A stretch of 64,000 bases of DNA from NCBI RefSeq assembly GCF_932526225.1, contig NC_064046.1, positions 12,817,208-12,881,207 on the forward strand, in the 5' to 3' direction. The position numbers and the translations under genes are program-made. The DNA comes from Nematostella vectensis (Eukaryota; Cnidaria; Anthozoa; Actiniaria; Edwardsiidae). This document shows, piece after piece, positions 32,366-44,460 of this stretch (positions are counted from its first letter, which is position 1; each line of letters starts with the position of its first letter). A model generated the notes under the pieces. It was not told where the DNA came from and did no database searches. It was given only the letters and a program-made list of their open reading frames with translations.

Positions 32366-34429
32366 TTATTTGATCCAAACTACAGCGTTCAATACTAACA
32401 CATTAATAAAAGGATATTGGGATGTCTCTTGAGCTTTTTCAATATCGTCAATAACATACACTTTGTCTCTTTCCCTATTTTCCTGCCCATATAGGTCAAA
32501 AGCCTACGCAGCGCTTTCTATGCGCCAAAAATGGACGCATGCGTCCTTGACCAGATTTGCAAGTACTCAGGTCCGTTTAGGCCAAAAAAATAAGCGGTAA
32601 AGTTGGCAAGTATTCTCGCGAGGACATTTTATCTTCGCTACTCTATTAGCGCCTGACGCAAGATCGGTACAATTGTGTCTTTCTCCTACAGGGTACATTA
32701 GTTATCTCCCACCCCTAGGCCTTAACAATGACGTCAAGAACAACAAGATGAAAAACAGACTCTCAGAATATTACATCCGCTAGGAAAAATACAGATTTAA
32801 GCTGATATCGGACTAAAAACGCTTTCTAATATTGACTAAAAAAAACTTTTTTTCTGTTTTATTAACACAGGAGAGAAGATTTATCATAAACATAAAAGTC
32901 AATTGACAGTCGTGGAGAAACTTTAAGACAATATTGGCTTCCGATTTCGATAACTTGTCATTGTTTGTTGAAGAAGTACATAATACGATATAATGAGCAT
33001 TAAAAAAAGCACGCGACCCTTTCCCCCTTTAATTCAGATAAACATAAAATACACCAAATTTAACAGTATCCATTGACGTTTAAAATACTTAAAAGCATTG
33101 GTTTCCTTTTACCTACACCGTACTTTAGACGCCAAGATACATAACTCCGCGATAGAAATGTGAATGGAGATTTGCCGCGCGGTTAATATTTCGCGGTTTT
33201 TTTTTTTTTGGGAAAACCAAATTAAAAATAACCCTCATTCTCATTGAAATCATGGTTAAAAGTCTGTGGTAAGAAGTTTAAATCTCTGCTAATAGTTTCA
33301 TTGAGTGCTTGGAGTATTTTAACAATTATTAAATTATTCTAAAAACTAATTCTGGTTTCTGTACGCGGTGTTCTGGGGGATAATTTACGGGTAGAATTAG
33401 TGTAGCTTGTACTGTGCATGTAATTTGTACCCCCTGGGACGACCCAAAGAAAGTATGGATTTCGAAAAAGACGCGATCCAAACGCAATGAAAAACTTGGA
33501 ATTGGAATTCTAATAACAGGTTTATCGTAATACGAGTAAAATTAGCATAAAAACATTAAACTGCTTTACTCTGTTTTACTCTGTTTTATCCACAATGTTT
33601 CATAATTCACAGATAAAAAAAAATTCACAAAAATGATTAAAACACAATGAAACTTGAAAAGAAATATAAATAAATCTTAGATTAGATTTCAAAATTACGT
33701 TGTAATTGTGAAACACCAATGTTTCATTTCCCGACGGCATATGAATGACTGAACGGGCAAGGATTTAAAAAAATCATTAAAGCTATAGCGAAATATATAA
33801 TAAAACAATGAATTACTTACTTGTATTTCAAAGTGAAAAACGGGCTTTTTTCTCTCACAAATTCTCGCAAATTCCCAGCCGAGCACGGATAAATTTCCCG
33901 GTATTTCACGATTCACGTTGTAACTTCCCGACTGTTTATGTTGTGGCCGTGTGTTCACGAAGTCACATGATACACTGGTACCCACAGAAACAATCAAGTC
34001 ATGACAGCCTCGGTTTCGCGCAGAGACACGGCTGACGCAATATTAATAGAAGGTTGCTAGGTTAAACTGGATTAAATAGAGTGGGTTTGTTAGCAAGAGG
34101 CCTGAGTGTGGGAGTTAGGGTTAACTGTCGGGTTTTGTAATAAAAATATATCTAAAGTTCCATACATTAACGCTATGGCACGTGTAAGTCTGATAATTTC
34201 CTCTCAAAAAGGGATTTGGAAGTGTAGTATGTGGGTTGAGAGAGGATGAAATAAGATAAAATAAGGTCGGCAAAAAATCACTTCAGGATTTTAACTTGCA
34301 CAGAATTGTTATTTTTTGTCACCTCCAAGTAAAAAGTGTAGGCGCTTTCATTATTTTCCGTCGCCATTTTACACGCCTACATACTTTGACAAGGCTATTC
34401 ACAATATTAACACAACGAAGAAGGGCCTA

Positions 34430-34700
34430 TATCAATGATAAGAAAGAGGTAAAAGACAGAGGCGGAGAGAAAAGAGAGGACGAGACAGAGTGGTTGAGGG
34501 GGGGGGGGGGGGGGGGAGGGGACGAGACAAAGTGGTGGAGGGGGCGGGGGGGAGAGTGCCAGAGAGGCGGGGATAGAATACGGAGGATGAGTGCGAGAAA
34601 GTTAAAAAGACAGAGAAACTGAGGAAGGGAGAGGAAAAGATGAGGGGGGAGAGGGGCAGAAACAAGGAAGAGAGTAGAGGGGGAGAATGGGTTGTCACCG
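34430..34700. repeat. Purine-rich low-complexity tract with G-runs
   Basis: Mostly GA/GGA purines on the plus strand, with a run of about 20 G at 34499-34516 and further G-rich blocks. It could form triplex or quadruplex DNA. The frames on both strands are by-products of composition. Confidence 0.75.
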
Positions 34701-35721
34701 AGCGGAGAGGGACACTGACGGATTATTTCAGTGGTTGGGCTACTTCTAAAGTCGGAACGCGGACAAGTTTGAATTTTTAGCAGTCGAAAGAATTCTACAG
34801 AAAAACAAGAATTTTTACTGACCTTAGTATCTTGTTTGGCGAAATTTCAGGAGACGGCCATTTTTATCTCTCTGTACACGCATACAATAAGGACGCATTC
34901 ATGGGAAAAATACGATTTTCAACTGAACTGAAAGTGCATTTATTGCATTTTTTTACGTGACTCTCTGAACTCTTCAATGGGCTCCAAGCGTCGAGTGGTT
35001 TCGCGCGCGTGTAAATATTTCCACCGCATTTCGTAAACCCTTCCTTTTTCCACATTGAATTATGAAAGAAAGTCTATCCCTTTTGCAACCTATTTGTAGA
35101 AAAACTACCTAAAATGGTCAAATTAATGTTGGATTCCCCTCGGTATAAAACTAGTGCCATAACAGGTGTATATGTTTATACGTGTAGACTGGATTTCTGC
35201 TGAATCAATACTTTGTGATTTGTTCTCGTGTTTTTGCATAGGCATTATCTTGGCACTCAAATGCATGGTGAGGTTACTTGTGGCAATATTCAACAGCTGG
35301 GCAAACGAGATTTGGTTTCTTTTAATTAAACGAAAAACAATGGGAAGAAAAGAAACCGCATTTTCGTCGACAAAGACGGTGACTTTTCTATTTAGTTCAA
35401 AGTCAACTGATAAGATTCTTTGGTAAAAGCAAAAACAAATGCTGTCTTTCATTGCATTTGCGCACTTTTATTTTAATAGTAAATTAAAAATTGTTTAATT
35501 TTAAAAAAATCAGGAGGAACGCTAGGCACCTAGCCAGAATTTGTCTTTCCGTACCACACTGTCAAGATAGTCAATTCGCTTCGCAGCTCATGTAATTGGT
35601 TCCTCGCCATCATAGTATTCAAATTTAGCCTATAGCTAATTATTACATCTTAGTTATTAAATAAAACGGTTAAAGGTTAAAGTAGCCTGCTAGCCGGTTC
35701 TCATTCGGGGTTATTCGGAAA

Positions 35722-35859
35722 TGTTTTGTTTTCGAATATTGGGAATCCTGTGGCGCGCGAAGGCCGAGGTGCACTGGTAGGATTTCTTCCCACCCTAACC
35801 CAGTGCACCTCGGCCCTCCACGCGCGCCACAGAATTCCCAATATTCGAAAACAAAACAC
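35722..35859. mobile_element. Near-perfect foldback element, 55-60-bp arms
   Basis: The left arm starts TGTTTTGTTTTCGAATATTG and the right arm ends CAATATTCGAAAACAAAACA. Within the arms CCGAGGTGCACTGG pairs with CCAGTGCACCTCGG. The spacer is only about 22 bases. The arms differ at a handful of positions, so the insertion looks young. Confidence 0.85.
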
Positions 35860-37469
35860 TTGCGAAAAGCATGAGAGCCGGCAAGGATGGCTTAGGTTAG
35901 AGGTGCCCTGGAAGAAGCCCAGCTCTTTCTCACTGAACAAACAAAGCTGTTCCGAAAACCAGCAGCCATGAGCAAGCCCAAGTCCACAGCAAGGCGATGA
36001 ATTCTTTGTTAATATTATAGTCCATGGGCCAATATCCGAAATTATCTATTTTACTACCTCACCTTTAGGGATAAAGGCTATCGTACGAGATTTTAAACCT
36101 TATTTCTTTGAGTTTATATATCATCCATGATTGATACGCCTAAAGTGCACTATTACGGATAAATCACGTGACAAAGTGAAGTCAGTTGCGGGAAGCCTGT
36201 GGAAGACGACCAGCAGTGCATGTTCGAACGCAGTGGGGGTGGGGGGGGGGGGGGGGGGGGTGGGGGGGACTCCCTTAAATGGGATGATATAGTAGGCAAG
36301 ATCAATTTTAACTATAAAGGATAGCAATTTGGGCGAGCGTTGCATCTAGAGCGTTGTGGTTGACAAATGGATCCAGAGCTTGACAAGACAAGAACGAGGA
36401 GAATAAAAGGATAAACGAGGTGAAAAAAACTAAAAAGGATTTAGTAATTAGGTTACTAGTAGGTAGTGTATGCATCGAAGAAGTCCCATCGCGCCGCAAT
36501 CTTACACTCCCGCACAATCCTGAGTCACAAAAAGAATCCATTTACATAGGCTAATTCATACAAATACCTGATCTACTTTCAATCAAATATTGCTATAAAG
36601 TATTGACTTTACTCGTGGATGGTCATTTCATAGTCTCCTTGCAAAGACACCGTTGTTTTTTTCAGATGTATAAATAATTACAAAGAAGTGTTCGATCGAC
36701 TTCCCTAATAGTTTACGTTAAAACAATGAGTTAATTTTAGAAGCGACATTTTTTGTTCTATTAAGAACGCATTTAGGCAATACATACTAATTAAATAGAT
36801 ATATCGAAATTGCTCTTCTAATAAAGATAAAGACATCCATGATGTGATCTGTTGTCTGTCGGCATTATTTCGTCTTTAGAAAACACCGACGTCAACAAAT
36901 TGATAGCAACACCAAGTATGTTTTTTACAGTAAGACTCAAGTGAAGACCTGAATCAGACCTAGAAACTCGTTCTAGCTCGATGCCTAAATTACGATACTT
37001 TTACGCAATCAAGAGAAGCTTAACTGTTGACATGAACAATTGATTGATTTCTATTATTTGGATTTTTTGTGCATGGATAAATAAGGTAAGGAATATGTGA
37101 ATCTTTGTTATAATCGAAGCACGTTCCAAGTGATAAAAAAGTTAATGGGAAAAGTGACTGGAGAAAAAAGACAAAGAAGGTATTCCGCCAAGTAAGTCAA
37201 ATCATCGTAAACTGTCAAAAGATAAAGGTACAGCAGAGGCGAAGTTAGAAAAGGGAAATTTCAAGTTCACTTCATGAGTGATAGAGTCCCCCCATGTCGT
37301 TGCTTTCGTAACTTTAGTTAACAACAATAAGTGATGCAATGTTGGCGTTTAAAAACTCCCTAAATGGGAGACTACAGTAGGCTCGATATCAGCCGTCGCT
37401 AGGCCTCATCGGCCCCACTAACCGCTAACGGGGGAAATAGATTGCAGGCTCACAGGAACGAGTAGGAGA
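35860..37469. other. Intergenic stretch, no gene seen
   Basis: Contains a 30-base G-run at 36230-36268 and otherwise AT-rich DNA. No supported gene. Confidence 0.5.
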
Positions 37470-37592
37470 TCGAGCCTAGGGGTACCCTGGGTACCAGAGG
37501 CTCCAAGCTTCGTTGTCGCCGCTTTGCGCGGCTCTTCCATTGGTGTGAAGCTTGGGGTCTCTGGTAGCCAGGGTAGCCTAGGGGCTACAGGA
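37470..37592. mobile_element. Foldback element (CCTAGGGGTACCC / CCAGGGTAGCCTAGG)
   Basis: GAGCCTAGGGGTACCCTGGG followed by CCAGAGGCTCCAAGCTT pairs with AAGCTTGGGGTCTCTGG and TAGCCAGGGTAGCCTAGG. The centre holds GCCGCTTTGCGCGGC, itself a hairpin. Small non-autonomous element. Confidence 0.75.
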
Positions 37593-37903
37593 GTGTACCT
37601 TTTTTTCGCCGCATACTCGTCTTAAGTGAGCCTCCGGTAAACAGAACACAGGTAACCCAAATGATCCTGTTTTTTATAAAGGATATGCAATGAAGTACCA
37701 AATATTTACTCAAGTGTCTTTTGCACTAATCACAGTTTGCGATGGCCATTGTATTGTTAAGCGTTTGGCGAATCCAGTTTTCGAATTTGCTTTAAGCATT
37801 TTTTTCCTGCTCATCAGTTTCAACAACAACAAAAACCCACTTGCTTGCCACAAGTTCCAGGTCACTGCCTCGTGTGTGTTTTTAGGGCTAGTATATGAGA
37901 TGG

Positions 37904-38570
37904 GTACGAACAGTGATGAACTATGTACGGATGAAGTACTAATGGTTACGAACTATCACAGAGGGAGTACGAATGGTTACGAACTAGCACAGAGGGAGTA
38001 CGAATGGTTACGGACTATACACGGATAGAGTACGAATGGTTTCGGCCTATGTAAGGATAGAGTACGAATGATTACGATTTACGAATTATGTACGGATAGA
38101 GCACGAACGTTTACCGACTATGCACGATAGAGTCGAATGGTTAAAAACTTTCTTCGGATAGAGCACGAATGGTTACCGACTATGCACGATAGAGTCGAAT
38201 GGTTAAAAACTTTCTCCTGATAGAGCACGAATGGTTACCGACTATGCAAGATAGAGTCGAATGGTTAAGAACTATGTACGGAGATAGAGCACGAATGGTT
38301 ACCGACTATGCACGATAGAGTCGAATGGTTAAGAACTATGTACGGATAGAGCACGAATGGTTACCGACTATACACGGATAGAGTCGAATGGTTAAGAACT
38401 ATGTACGGATAGAGCACGAATGGTTACCGACTATACACGGATAGAGTCGAATGGTTAAGAACTATGTACGGATAGAGCACGAATGTCGGTTGCATGTACA
38501 TGTACGAATAGTGTACGAATGGTTACCGACTATGCTCGATACAGTCAATGGTTACGAACTCTGTAAGGAT
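37904..38570. repeat. 63-bp minisatellite with half-unit structure
   Basis: About nine to ten copies of a unit made of two related halves: GATAGAGCACGAATGGTTAC then CGACTATGCAC, and GATAGAGTCGAATGGTTAAG then AACTATGTACG. The half units suggest an original repeat of about 31 bases that later amplified as a dimer. The open frame at 37690-38028 merely runs into it. Confidence 0.88.
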
Positions 38571-39324
38571 AGTGAAAAATGCATACTAACTGATTGCATG
38601 AGCTAGGCTGGCTTTGTTCGCGGTTGCACACAACCTCAAGCTGTGGTCATGCCGTGAGCTCTTATTGAAATATCCAGCACCACAGGGGTTCCGAAACTCC
38701 TGTTATGTTGATATCACTGCTAATTTGAAAACCTAGTAAAGCTGGTCTTTTCTTGTGTTATTGCTCTTCGCCTCATGGTTAACGCCGACTCAAATTGACC
38801 AGCTACAATGGTAAGAATGTATAGAACACTAACAAGCTAGAAAATGGGAGGGGACTCTTGGTATGGAAATCATTAAATAGAGTATATAGAAATGCGTTCA
38901 ACTTTATAAACGTGATGGATATGACATAACAAAGAAGGCTGAACACACTGGAAAAAAATGTGCTTTCACGAAATGTGCGATACTAGTTCATTTGACCAGC
39001 TTGTCATAAGTAGGCGAGGAAGTTCAAATATTTGACTTCAGATGATTATGACATGCTAACTCGCTACCAATATAATATTGATAAAGAAAATAATGCAAGA
39101 TTGTACCATTCTTGAAATCAATTTTATTAATGGTTAAAAAAGACCCTGTGCGTTCATTCTGGAGATATTTTAGTTACATTACAACTGTGCGGTTAATGAT
39201 TCTATCACCTTCGATTACCTATACATTTTAGCATCCTCTCTCCCGCTGGCTATCCGTCGTAAAAGTCAATTATCTTTATATTATGAGCCCATAACGTAGA
39301 ACACGGCAACGGTATAACGGGTGA
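38571..39324. other. Intergenic stretch, no gene seen
   Basis: AT-rich DNA between the 63-bp minisatellite and the ACGTCATGAC array. I recognise no gene, RNA or element here. Confidence 0.5.
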
Positions 39325-39541
39325 CTACGTCATCATCCCTGTCAGTCGAACGCCTCTACGTCATGACAACTGTCAATCACTTCTCTGCATCAATATCTTT
39401 ACGTCATGAAAATTGCCAATGACTAAACGTTATCGAGGCTAGCTCGATAACGATTCCTTCAGGTCATGACAGCTGTCAATCATTTAATTAATGGGATTAC
39501 GTCTTCAACTCGTCCCTTTACGTCATGACAGCTGTCAATCA
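39325..39541. promoter_or_regulatory. Array of ACGTCATGACAGCTGTCAATCA boxes
   Basis: Five spaced copies start near 39325, 39358, 39400, 39461 and 39519; the second, fourth and fifth are the best preserved. Each combines a CRE-like half site (ACGTCA), an E-box (CAGCTG) and CTGTCAATCA, which is the reverse complement of TGATTGACAG, a known composite PBX-MEIS/PREP (TALE homeodomain) site. Function is inference. It could equally be a diverged minisatellite. Confidence 0.4.
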
Positions 39542-40303
39542 CCTTACTGCATAGAATATCTAGTCAATATGAGTTAGTCCCTTATCAACTTGTTATTTAC
39601 GACAAAAAAACTCGTTATTTACGACAAACACCGACCCAAATATCGAATGGCAGCCACTTGGCCCTATTCTACATTTAAGAGGTAATAATAAGATGTAATA
39701 ATAACAATTTTTATGCGTTCTTGGTTTGGTTTTCAAAATCCCTTGCAACAAAATGTAATTGTTAAAGTGTAATAATCAAGCCAGTACAAAAGAGAACAAA
39801 GCGATTACAGTTTATTAGTACTGAATAAACTAAAAAGTATTTCACGGATTTTTGAAAAACACTCTATAATCAGATAGCATCACTATCAAAAAAGTAGAAA
39901 AAAAGCCTTAAGAGGTAAAAATGGAAATCAAAATATCAGCTATTACCGGGTCTTGTCTACTTGTTTAAATAACTGATAGTTAAAATCAAACAGAAAAAGT
40001 TGGTAGCCACATCTCGTATCTAATCGATGACTAGAAAGGTCTTCTGGCAACGCAATCCTGCCGGGGGAGTATGGGTACTAGAATGTTCTTGAACAACCTC
40101 GTTTCCAGGGGCACAAGGCGAAGGCTCCTAGCCTCGTTCTCAGTGTCCCTCGTGTTTTTTTTTATTGTTGTCATACACGGATACTTGACCACATTAGATA
40201 CCGGACATGTATCTAATCCCAGGTTTCTTGTCTTTCGCCAGCTGTTTGAAGTAAAAAATACTGCAGTGTTTTTTTTTAATTTTAGTACACAAACATCGAA
40301 TAG
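39542..40303. other. Intergenic stretch, no gene seen
   Basis: AT-rich DNA with a short repeated phrase TTGTTATTTACGACAAA / TCGTTATTTACGACAAA at about 39590-39630. No supported gene. Confidence 0.5.
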
Positions 40304-40456
40304 CAGGCGTGTACACGGGGAGTGTGCGCAGTGTGCGCGCACCCCCCCACCCCCATTTCTTATTAAGGAATCTTAAAATATTATTCTATTTCCATATGAT
40401 ACCTATGACTGCGCACCCCCCCCCCCCCCCCCCGGCCAATCCTGGAAACGCACCTG
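40304..40456. mobile_element. C-run MITE with 5-bp target duplication AATAG
   Basis: Ends are CAGGCGTGTACACGGGG and CCTGGAAACGCACCTG. AATAG flanks both sides (40299-40303 and 40457-40461). The interior GATACCTATGACTGCGCAC and the C-run match 12754-12863 in reverse orientation, so the two are copies of one family. Confidence 0.85.
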
Positions 40457-42940
40457 AATAGTATCTTTTGCAAACTGTACATCTGGGAATTTGGAATTTA
40501 AACACCGAAAGAAAAGTTTTAGAAGCAATACATGGTAACTATATTTCACAAATGTACTTCCTGCCATATTTTTTAAATTCTGGTGCCTTCTCCCGGATTC
40601 GAAATATCCTGAATCCTTCCCCGGGTATAACGCTTCTGAAAGGATATTAAAAAAGCATCGCTTTTACCAGAGAAATCTATTTAATGGAAGACAAAAAAAA
40701 TGGAAAGAACCCCAGAAGACCCCCCCTTGGAACCAAGGAATATAGGAGACTTGCTTTGTGAAAGGATTACAAAGCGACACAGCGGTAATCGCAAGGAACG
40801 AAACGAGAGAGCACAAGATGACACTGAGTTTATCCCCACCAACTGAGCTATACAATCGATGAGCGCCAATTTATCAAGTCAGCAATTAAGCTGCGCGCGC
40901 GCCTTTTCCTAGTATTGACATTAAAGACAATTTATATTCGTTGAAGCAGGTGTAAATATTGTTAGGTAAGTCGGCTCATTATGTAGATGCACTTAGAGTC
41001 CCAAAATACACAAAAACTTGACTACGGCCAACAGACGACGGGAATTTCATTACACTTCAAAAGACCTGTGAGTATTTGTTTTGCGGGTTTATGAACACTT
41101 CTATGAACATCGTATTTGTTAGATTAATACATTTACCAAGTAACTTCGCTAATTTAGAGATAAAAAGAAAATCTACTTGGAAGCACAATCATTTTTGTGG
41201 TTACTAACTGCGAAAAAGAGAATGCCACAGAATGCGAATATTTCTTTTTACTAAAAAATCGCTGCACAGGAATACTTCACAACATATTTTATTTTACCAT
41301 AAAACTCAAAAACACAGCTCGTAATACATATATTATTTCGGTAATTGATTACTTTTTGTAAAAAGTGAAAGTGGATTTCTAATGCTATGGAAACGTTGGT
41401 ATCTCTTAAAAAAAAGATGCTTACGATGTTAAAGTAGTCATGGATTTGTTATAGAATATCAATAACGTGCAACTTTTCATAATGATAACCATGAGCGAAG
41501 TGACAGTACACTTTTTATTTTTCATTATTGGGACGAAACAGGTTTTATGTGACTATGCCTATTTTTATCTCAGCTTCTAGCTAAATTTCACTGGATGTCA
41601 CTCCCTTGGGAAAAAAGTTATTTTATCCCATCTTAGGCTAACAAACTGACCACTAATGAACTAACCAATAACCCATTCACTTCACTTAAAACCAATTTGC
41701 GTCATGGAGTTATGCATAAATATGAAAAATATATTTCTGTCATCGAAATGTCAATATGTAAAACCGAAGATAAATTCCCCAATAAACAGAAGTGTTCATT
41801 ATTAATGACACTTTCAACTACGCGTTGGTTTTGGTCAAGGTGAATAAGATTAAACTAAAATAGAATTTATTTCATCAGAACATCAACACAGTACGAATAT
41901 TAAAAGGAAGAAAAAAAGACGAACCACGAAAGGACTTGACAGGGAGATATCATTTTTTTTGCCGGGAGATTGTCAAGATTAGGTAAAATATCCATCCGTC
42001 TGTAACCATGCGAAGGAATGGAAAAAGGTTAATGCTAGAATAACTTTGCGTGTGGTTTGTATATCCGTTTGGCCAAATAGACCAACGTCGATTAATGTTG
42101 CCATGCCAACACCTCTAACGGATCATTCTTCCCCCACACACGAACGTGTTCAATTAAAACTAAATCATTTCTCGTCGAAACTATATTCTATAAACCAATT
42201 TATTTTACTCTGTAATAAAATGGCTGCGTTTTGGCTTTGTACAGGTGATATTCTTCCGCTTCCAGCCTTTCTATTGTCATTTATTCCTTTAAAAAGCCCT
42301 CGAAGTTGTCAAACAAGCAGTTTGTCGTAGTATCACCGCCATTCAAATTGAATTGTCGGTGCTTCGGATGAACTATTTCGTACAGTACAGTGTGTTATGT
42401 ATCTGCCATTCCAAAGGTCACATTTATTGTCAAGTGTACTATCGCAACCTTTACCGTTTCAAAAGTTAATTAAGGTTTTACTTAAAGCAAATTGGAATCT
42501 GTTCATTAGGAACTGGTACAGAATGGGGAAGTAGTCAAAATGTGTACTCTACACAATAGACCGGAATTCAGAGAACACTCTTGAGGATAAGATTGATTAA
42601 ATAAATTACCTTACCTTTTCCTGCATAGAATAAAGGAATTAGTGATATCTCCTATTCATAATTTCCTTATTAATCTTTAAGTAGGAACGGGTACCAAGAT
42701 GCCAAGATGGCATAGCTCCAAGTATCATTTATTAAAAATAATGCTTTTCCTTTTTCTGAAAAATGAGTAAGAGAGTATATGGTTTCTTTCAGGGACAGAA
42801 GTTTCGGCGCATGCGTAATGCCGATCAACGTTACGTGGCTCACAGAGCCCCCTCCAAGGGCCCAGCACGTAATCCCGAAGCATACCCGAGCCCCTCCGTT
42901 TCGAGGCGCCAGTAGAAATAGGTTCCTGAGTTGCAGCACA
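40457..42940. other. Intergenic stretch upstream of the unknown protein gene
   Basis: AT-rich DNA without a supported gene. The frame of the unknown protein remains open back to 42779, but that upstream part may be 5' UTR. No TATA box was recognised. Confidence 0.5.
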
Positions 42941-43981
42941 ATGTCCGTGAAGCCGAAAGAGTTTGACGAAAAGCGACAACAGATCCGTGAGGTTTACGGA
43001 AGAGCACTGCTCGAAAAGAAGGAGCGGAAACCTAAAGAGGTTACTTTCGTGACAAAGGTTCAAATAAAATCCAAAAAAAGTACAACAGCGGGTTCAAGGG
43101 CTGAAAGTTATAAAGACATTAAGGAAGAAGATGACGATGACAAGGAAGAAACCGAATCGATAGAAAATACACATAGCGACTTCCATTCAGAACCGTCATT
43201 GAGAGACTCGAAGAGAGACGAATCCCCATTTTTCCCTTTCCTTTTCCCAGAAAAATCTTACACGGGCGAGGAACCAATCGAATTGCTTTGGGCTGGGGAT
43301 AACACAATCGCGGAGTTTGATGAAAGAGAGGAAGTAAAGGGCCTAGTACGAGCTTTGTCCCGCAGACTTCGCGGGACGGATGGCCGATCCCGCGCGTACC
43401 AAAAACTGACCGCCGCTTATTCGCGACCAACGAAAGGCGAGCTGAGTTTGAACGAAAAAGGACCAGTGCCTATAATACCAGTGATAACAAATGAGAAACA
43501 TAAGCAGAAAAAACTTCCTCAACAACCCAAGCAATATTATGTGGGTCACAGCAAGCATCGTACGCGCTCATGGTCTCTGCCAGAAAATATGCGCAAGATT
43601 GTAGAGATCCCCTCGGTCAACCTTGAGGAAATTACGCGAGTGGTCCCGCGACCCTCGAGCCTTCCCGCTACTGTAAACCCAACATCAGTACACGGCTGGA
43701 TACTGACGAGCTCAGCCCAGCTCCCCTCGAGTTCGAACCCAAACAGAAGGGAGAATTTTAACGAGTTTATGACACACCGATGCAGATTAAGGTCTCGAGA
43801 GGAAAAACGCAGCAAGAGCTGTTTTCCCAATGTAAAAATTACTCTCCCACAAGGAAAGCCGATAAAAATCAAAGTAGACACGAATAACAGGCTAGGAAAG
43901 GGGGAATTCGAGTCCCCCGTTCCACCATGCTCTCCCACAGAATCAGACGACGGTAGTACAAAGGGCGCTGATGCATCATAG
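42941..43981 (+). CDS. Intronless protein of unknown family, 346 residues
   Basis: I do not recognise this protein. A single open frame runs from 42779 to 43981. I prefer the Met at 42941 (CACAATGTCC, with A at -3), which begins MSVKPKEFDEKRQQIREVYG. The upstream 54 codons read like translated UTR, although a 400-residue form cannot be excluded. The protein is hydrophilic and looks mostly disordered. It has a basic segment near residues 25-47 (EKKERKPKEV..KSKK), an acidic patch near 61-72 (KEEDDDDKEE), then an aromatic and acidic stretch (FFPFLFPEKSYTGEEPIELLWAGDN). Further on are an Arg-rich stretch (RALSRRLRG), a RTRSWSLPENM motif that looks like a basophilic kinase or 14-3-3 type site, and a Ser/Pro-rich C-terminus. 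There are no membrane segments and no signal peptide. Codon use is balanced and the frame is long compared with random frames nearby, so I think it is real. Confidence 0.65.
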   Translation: MSVKPKEFDEKRQQIREVYGRALLEKKERKPKEVTFVTKVQIKSKKSTTAGSRAESYKDIKEEDDDDKEETESIENTHSDFHSEPSLRDSKRDESPFFPFLFPEKSYTGEEPIELLWAGDNTIAEFDEREEVKGLVRALSRRLRGTDGRSRAYQKLTAAYSRPTKGELSLNEKGPVPIIPVITNEKHKQKKLPQQPKQYYVGHSKHRTRSWSLPENMRKIVEIPSVNLEEITRVVPRPSSLPATVNPTSVHGWILTSSAQLPSSSNPNRRENFNEFMTHRCRLRSREEKRSKSCFPNVKITLPQGKPIKIKVDTNNRLGKGEFESPVPPCSPTESDDGSTKGADAS

Positions 43982-44238
43982 TCCCTGGTGTTGTTCGGGG
44001 TTCCTGTGGTTAACGTGCGGAAAGATTGACAGGAAAAAGAAAGGGTTTCACTGACGCCACACCACAGGAAACTCGAAAAACCACAGGAGGTACGTCAGCC
44101 GAGTCCACTAAATAATGTACCTCAGCGAAGAGAAAATACTCCAGTTTAGCTTAGGCAGCGAATGATTACCGATGGTCAGCTTGTATTGGCAGTCAGTTTG
44201 CAAAGCAGCTGCGTACTTACTCGTTTTATAGCCATCCT

Positions 44239-44324
44239 CAGGGACCCAGGGCGTCGCGGAGATCGGGCACACAGGGAGCGCGCGAGAAAGAAAGAGCACT
44301 GAAAGACGCCCTGGGTCCCCGTGG
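44239..44324. mobile_element. Short foldback element (GGGACCCAGGGCGTC)
   Basis: GGGACCCAGGGCGTC on the left is exactly mirrored by GACGCCCTGGGTCCC on the right, with a spacer of about 50 bases. Confidence 0.75.
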
Positions 44325-44331
44325 ATGTTTT

Positions 44332-44460
44332 ATAGCCTGCGCGGCAAGCCAAAAGGGTTGGGAAAGGAGACGGAGACGAGGATGCACTCGATACTTCTCT
44401 CCAGGCACGCAGGATCTATCCCTCATTCTCCCGAGCCCTCTGCGCTTGCTTCGCAGGCTA
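44332..44460. mobile_element. Short foldback element (TAGCCTGCG type)
   Basis: TAGCCTGCGCGGCAAGC pairs with GCTTGCTTCGCAGGCTA. The arm is related to the element at 7828-7931. Confidence 0.65.

Larger units (their letters stand above)
30149..35721. other. Intergenic desert, no gene seen
   Basis: No supported gene. A diverged tandem duplication of about 70 bases spans roughly 30885-31010 (shared CTCTACTG and ATCTCTCGCCC). A dispersed repeat lies at 32145-32365 and a purine-rich tract at 34430-34700. Frames at 33695-33997 and 35123-35452 lack family resemblance. Confidence 0.5.

Noticed and set aside
34296-34698. Gly-rich and Ser/Pro/Leu-rich frames on both strands
   Set aside because: They come from the purine-rich low-complexity tract and lack family resemblance.
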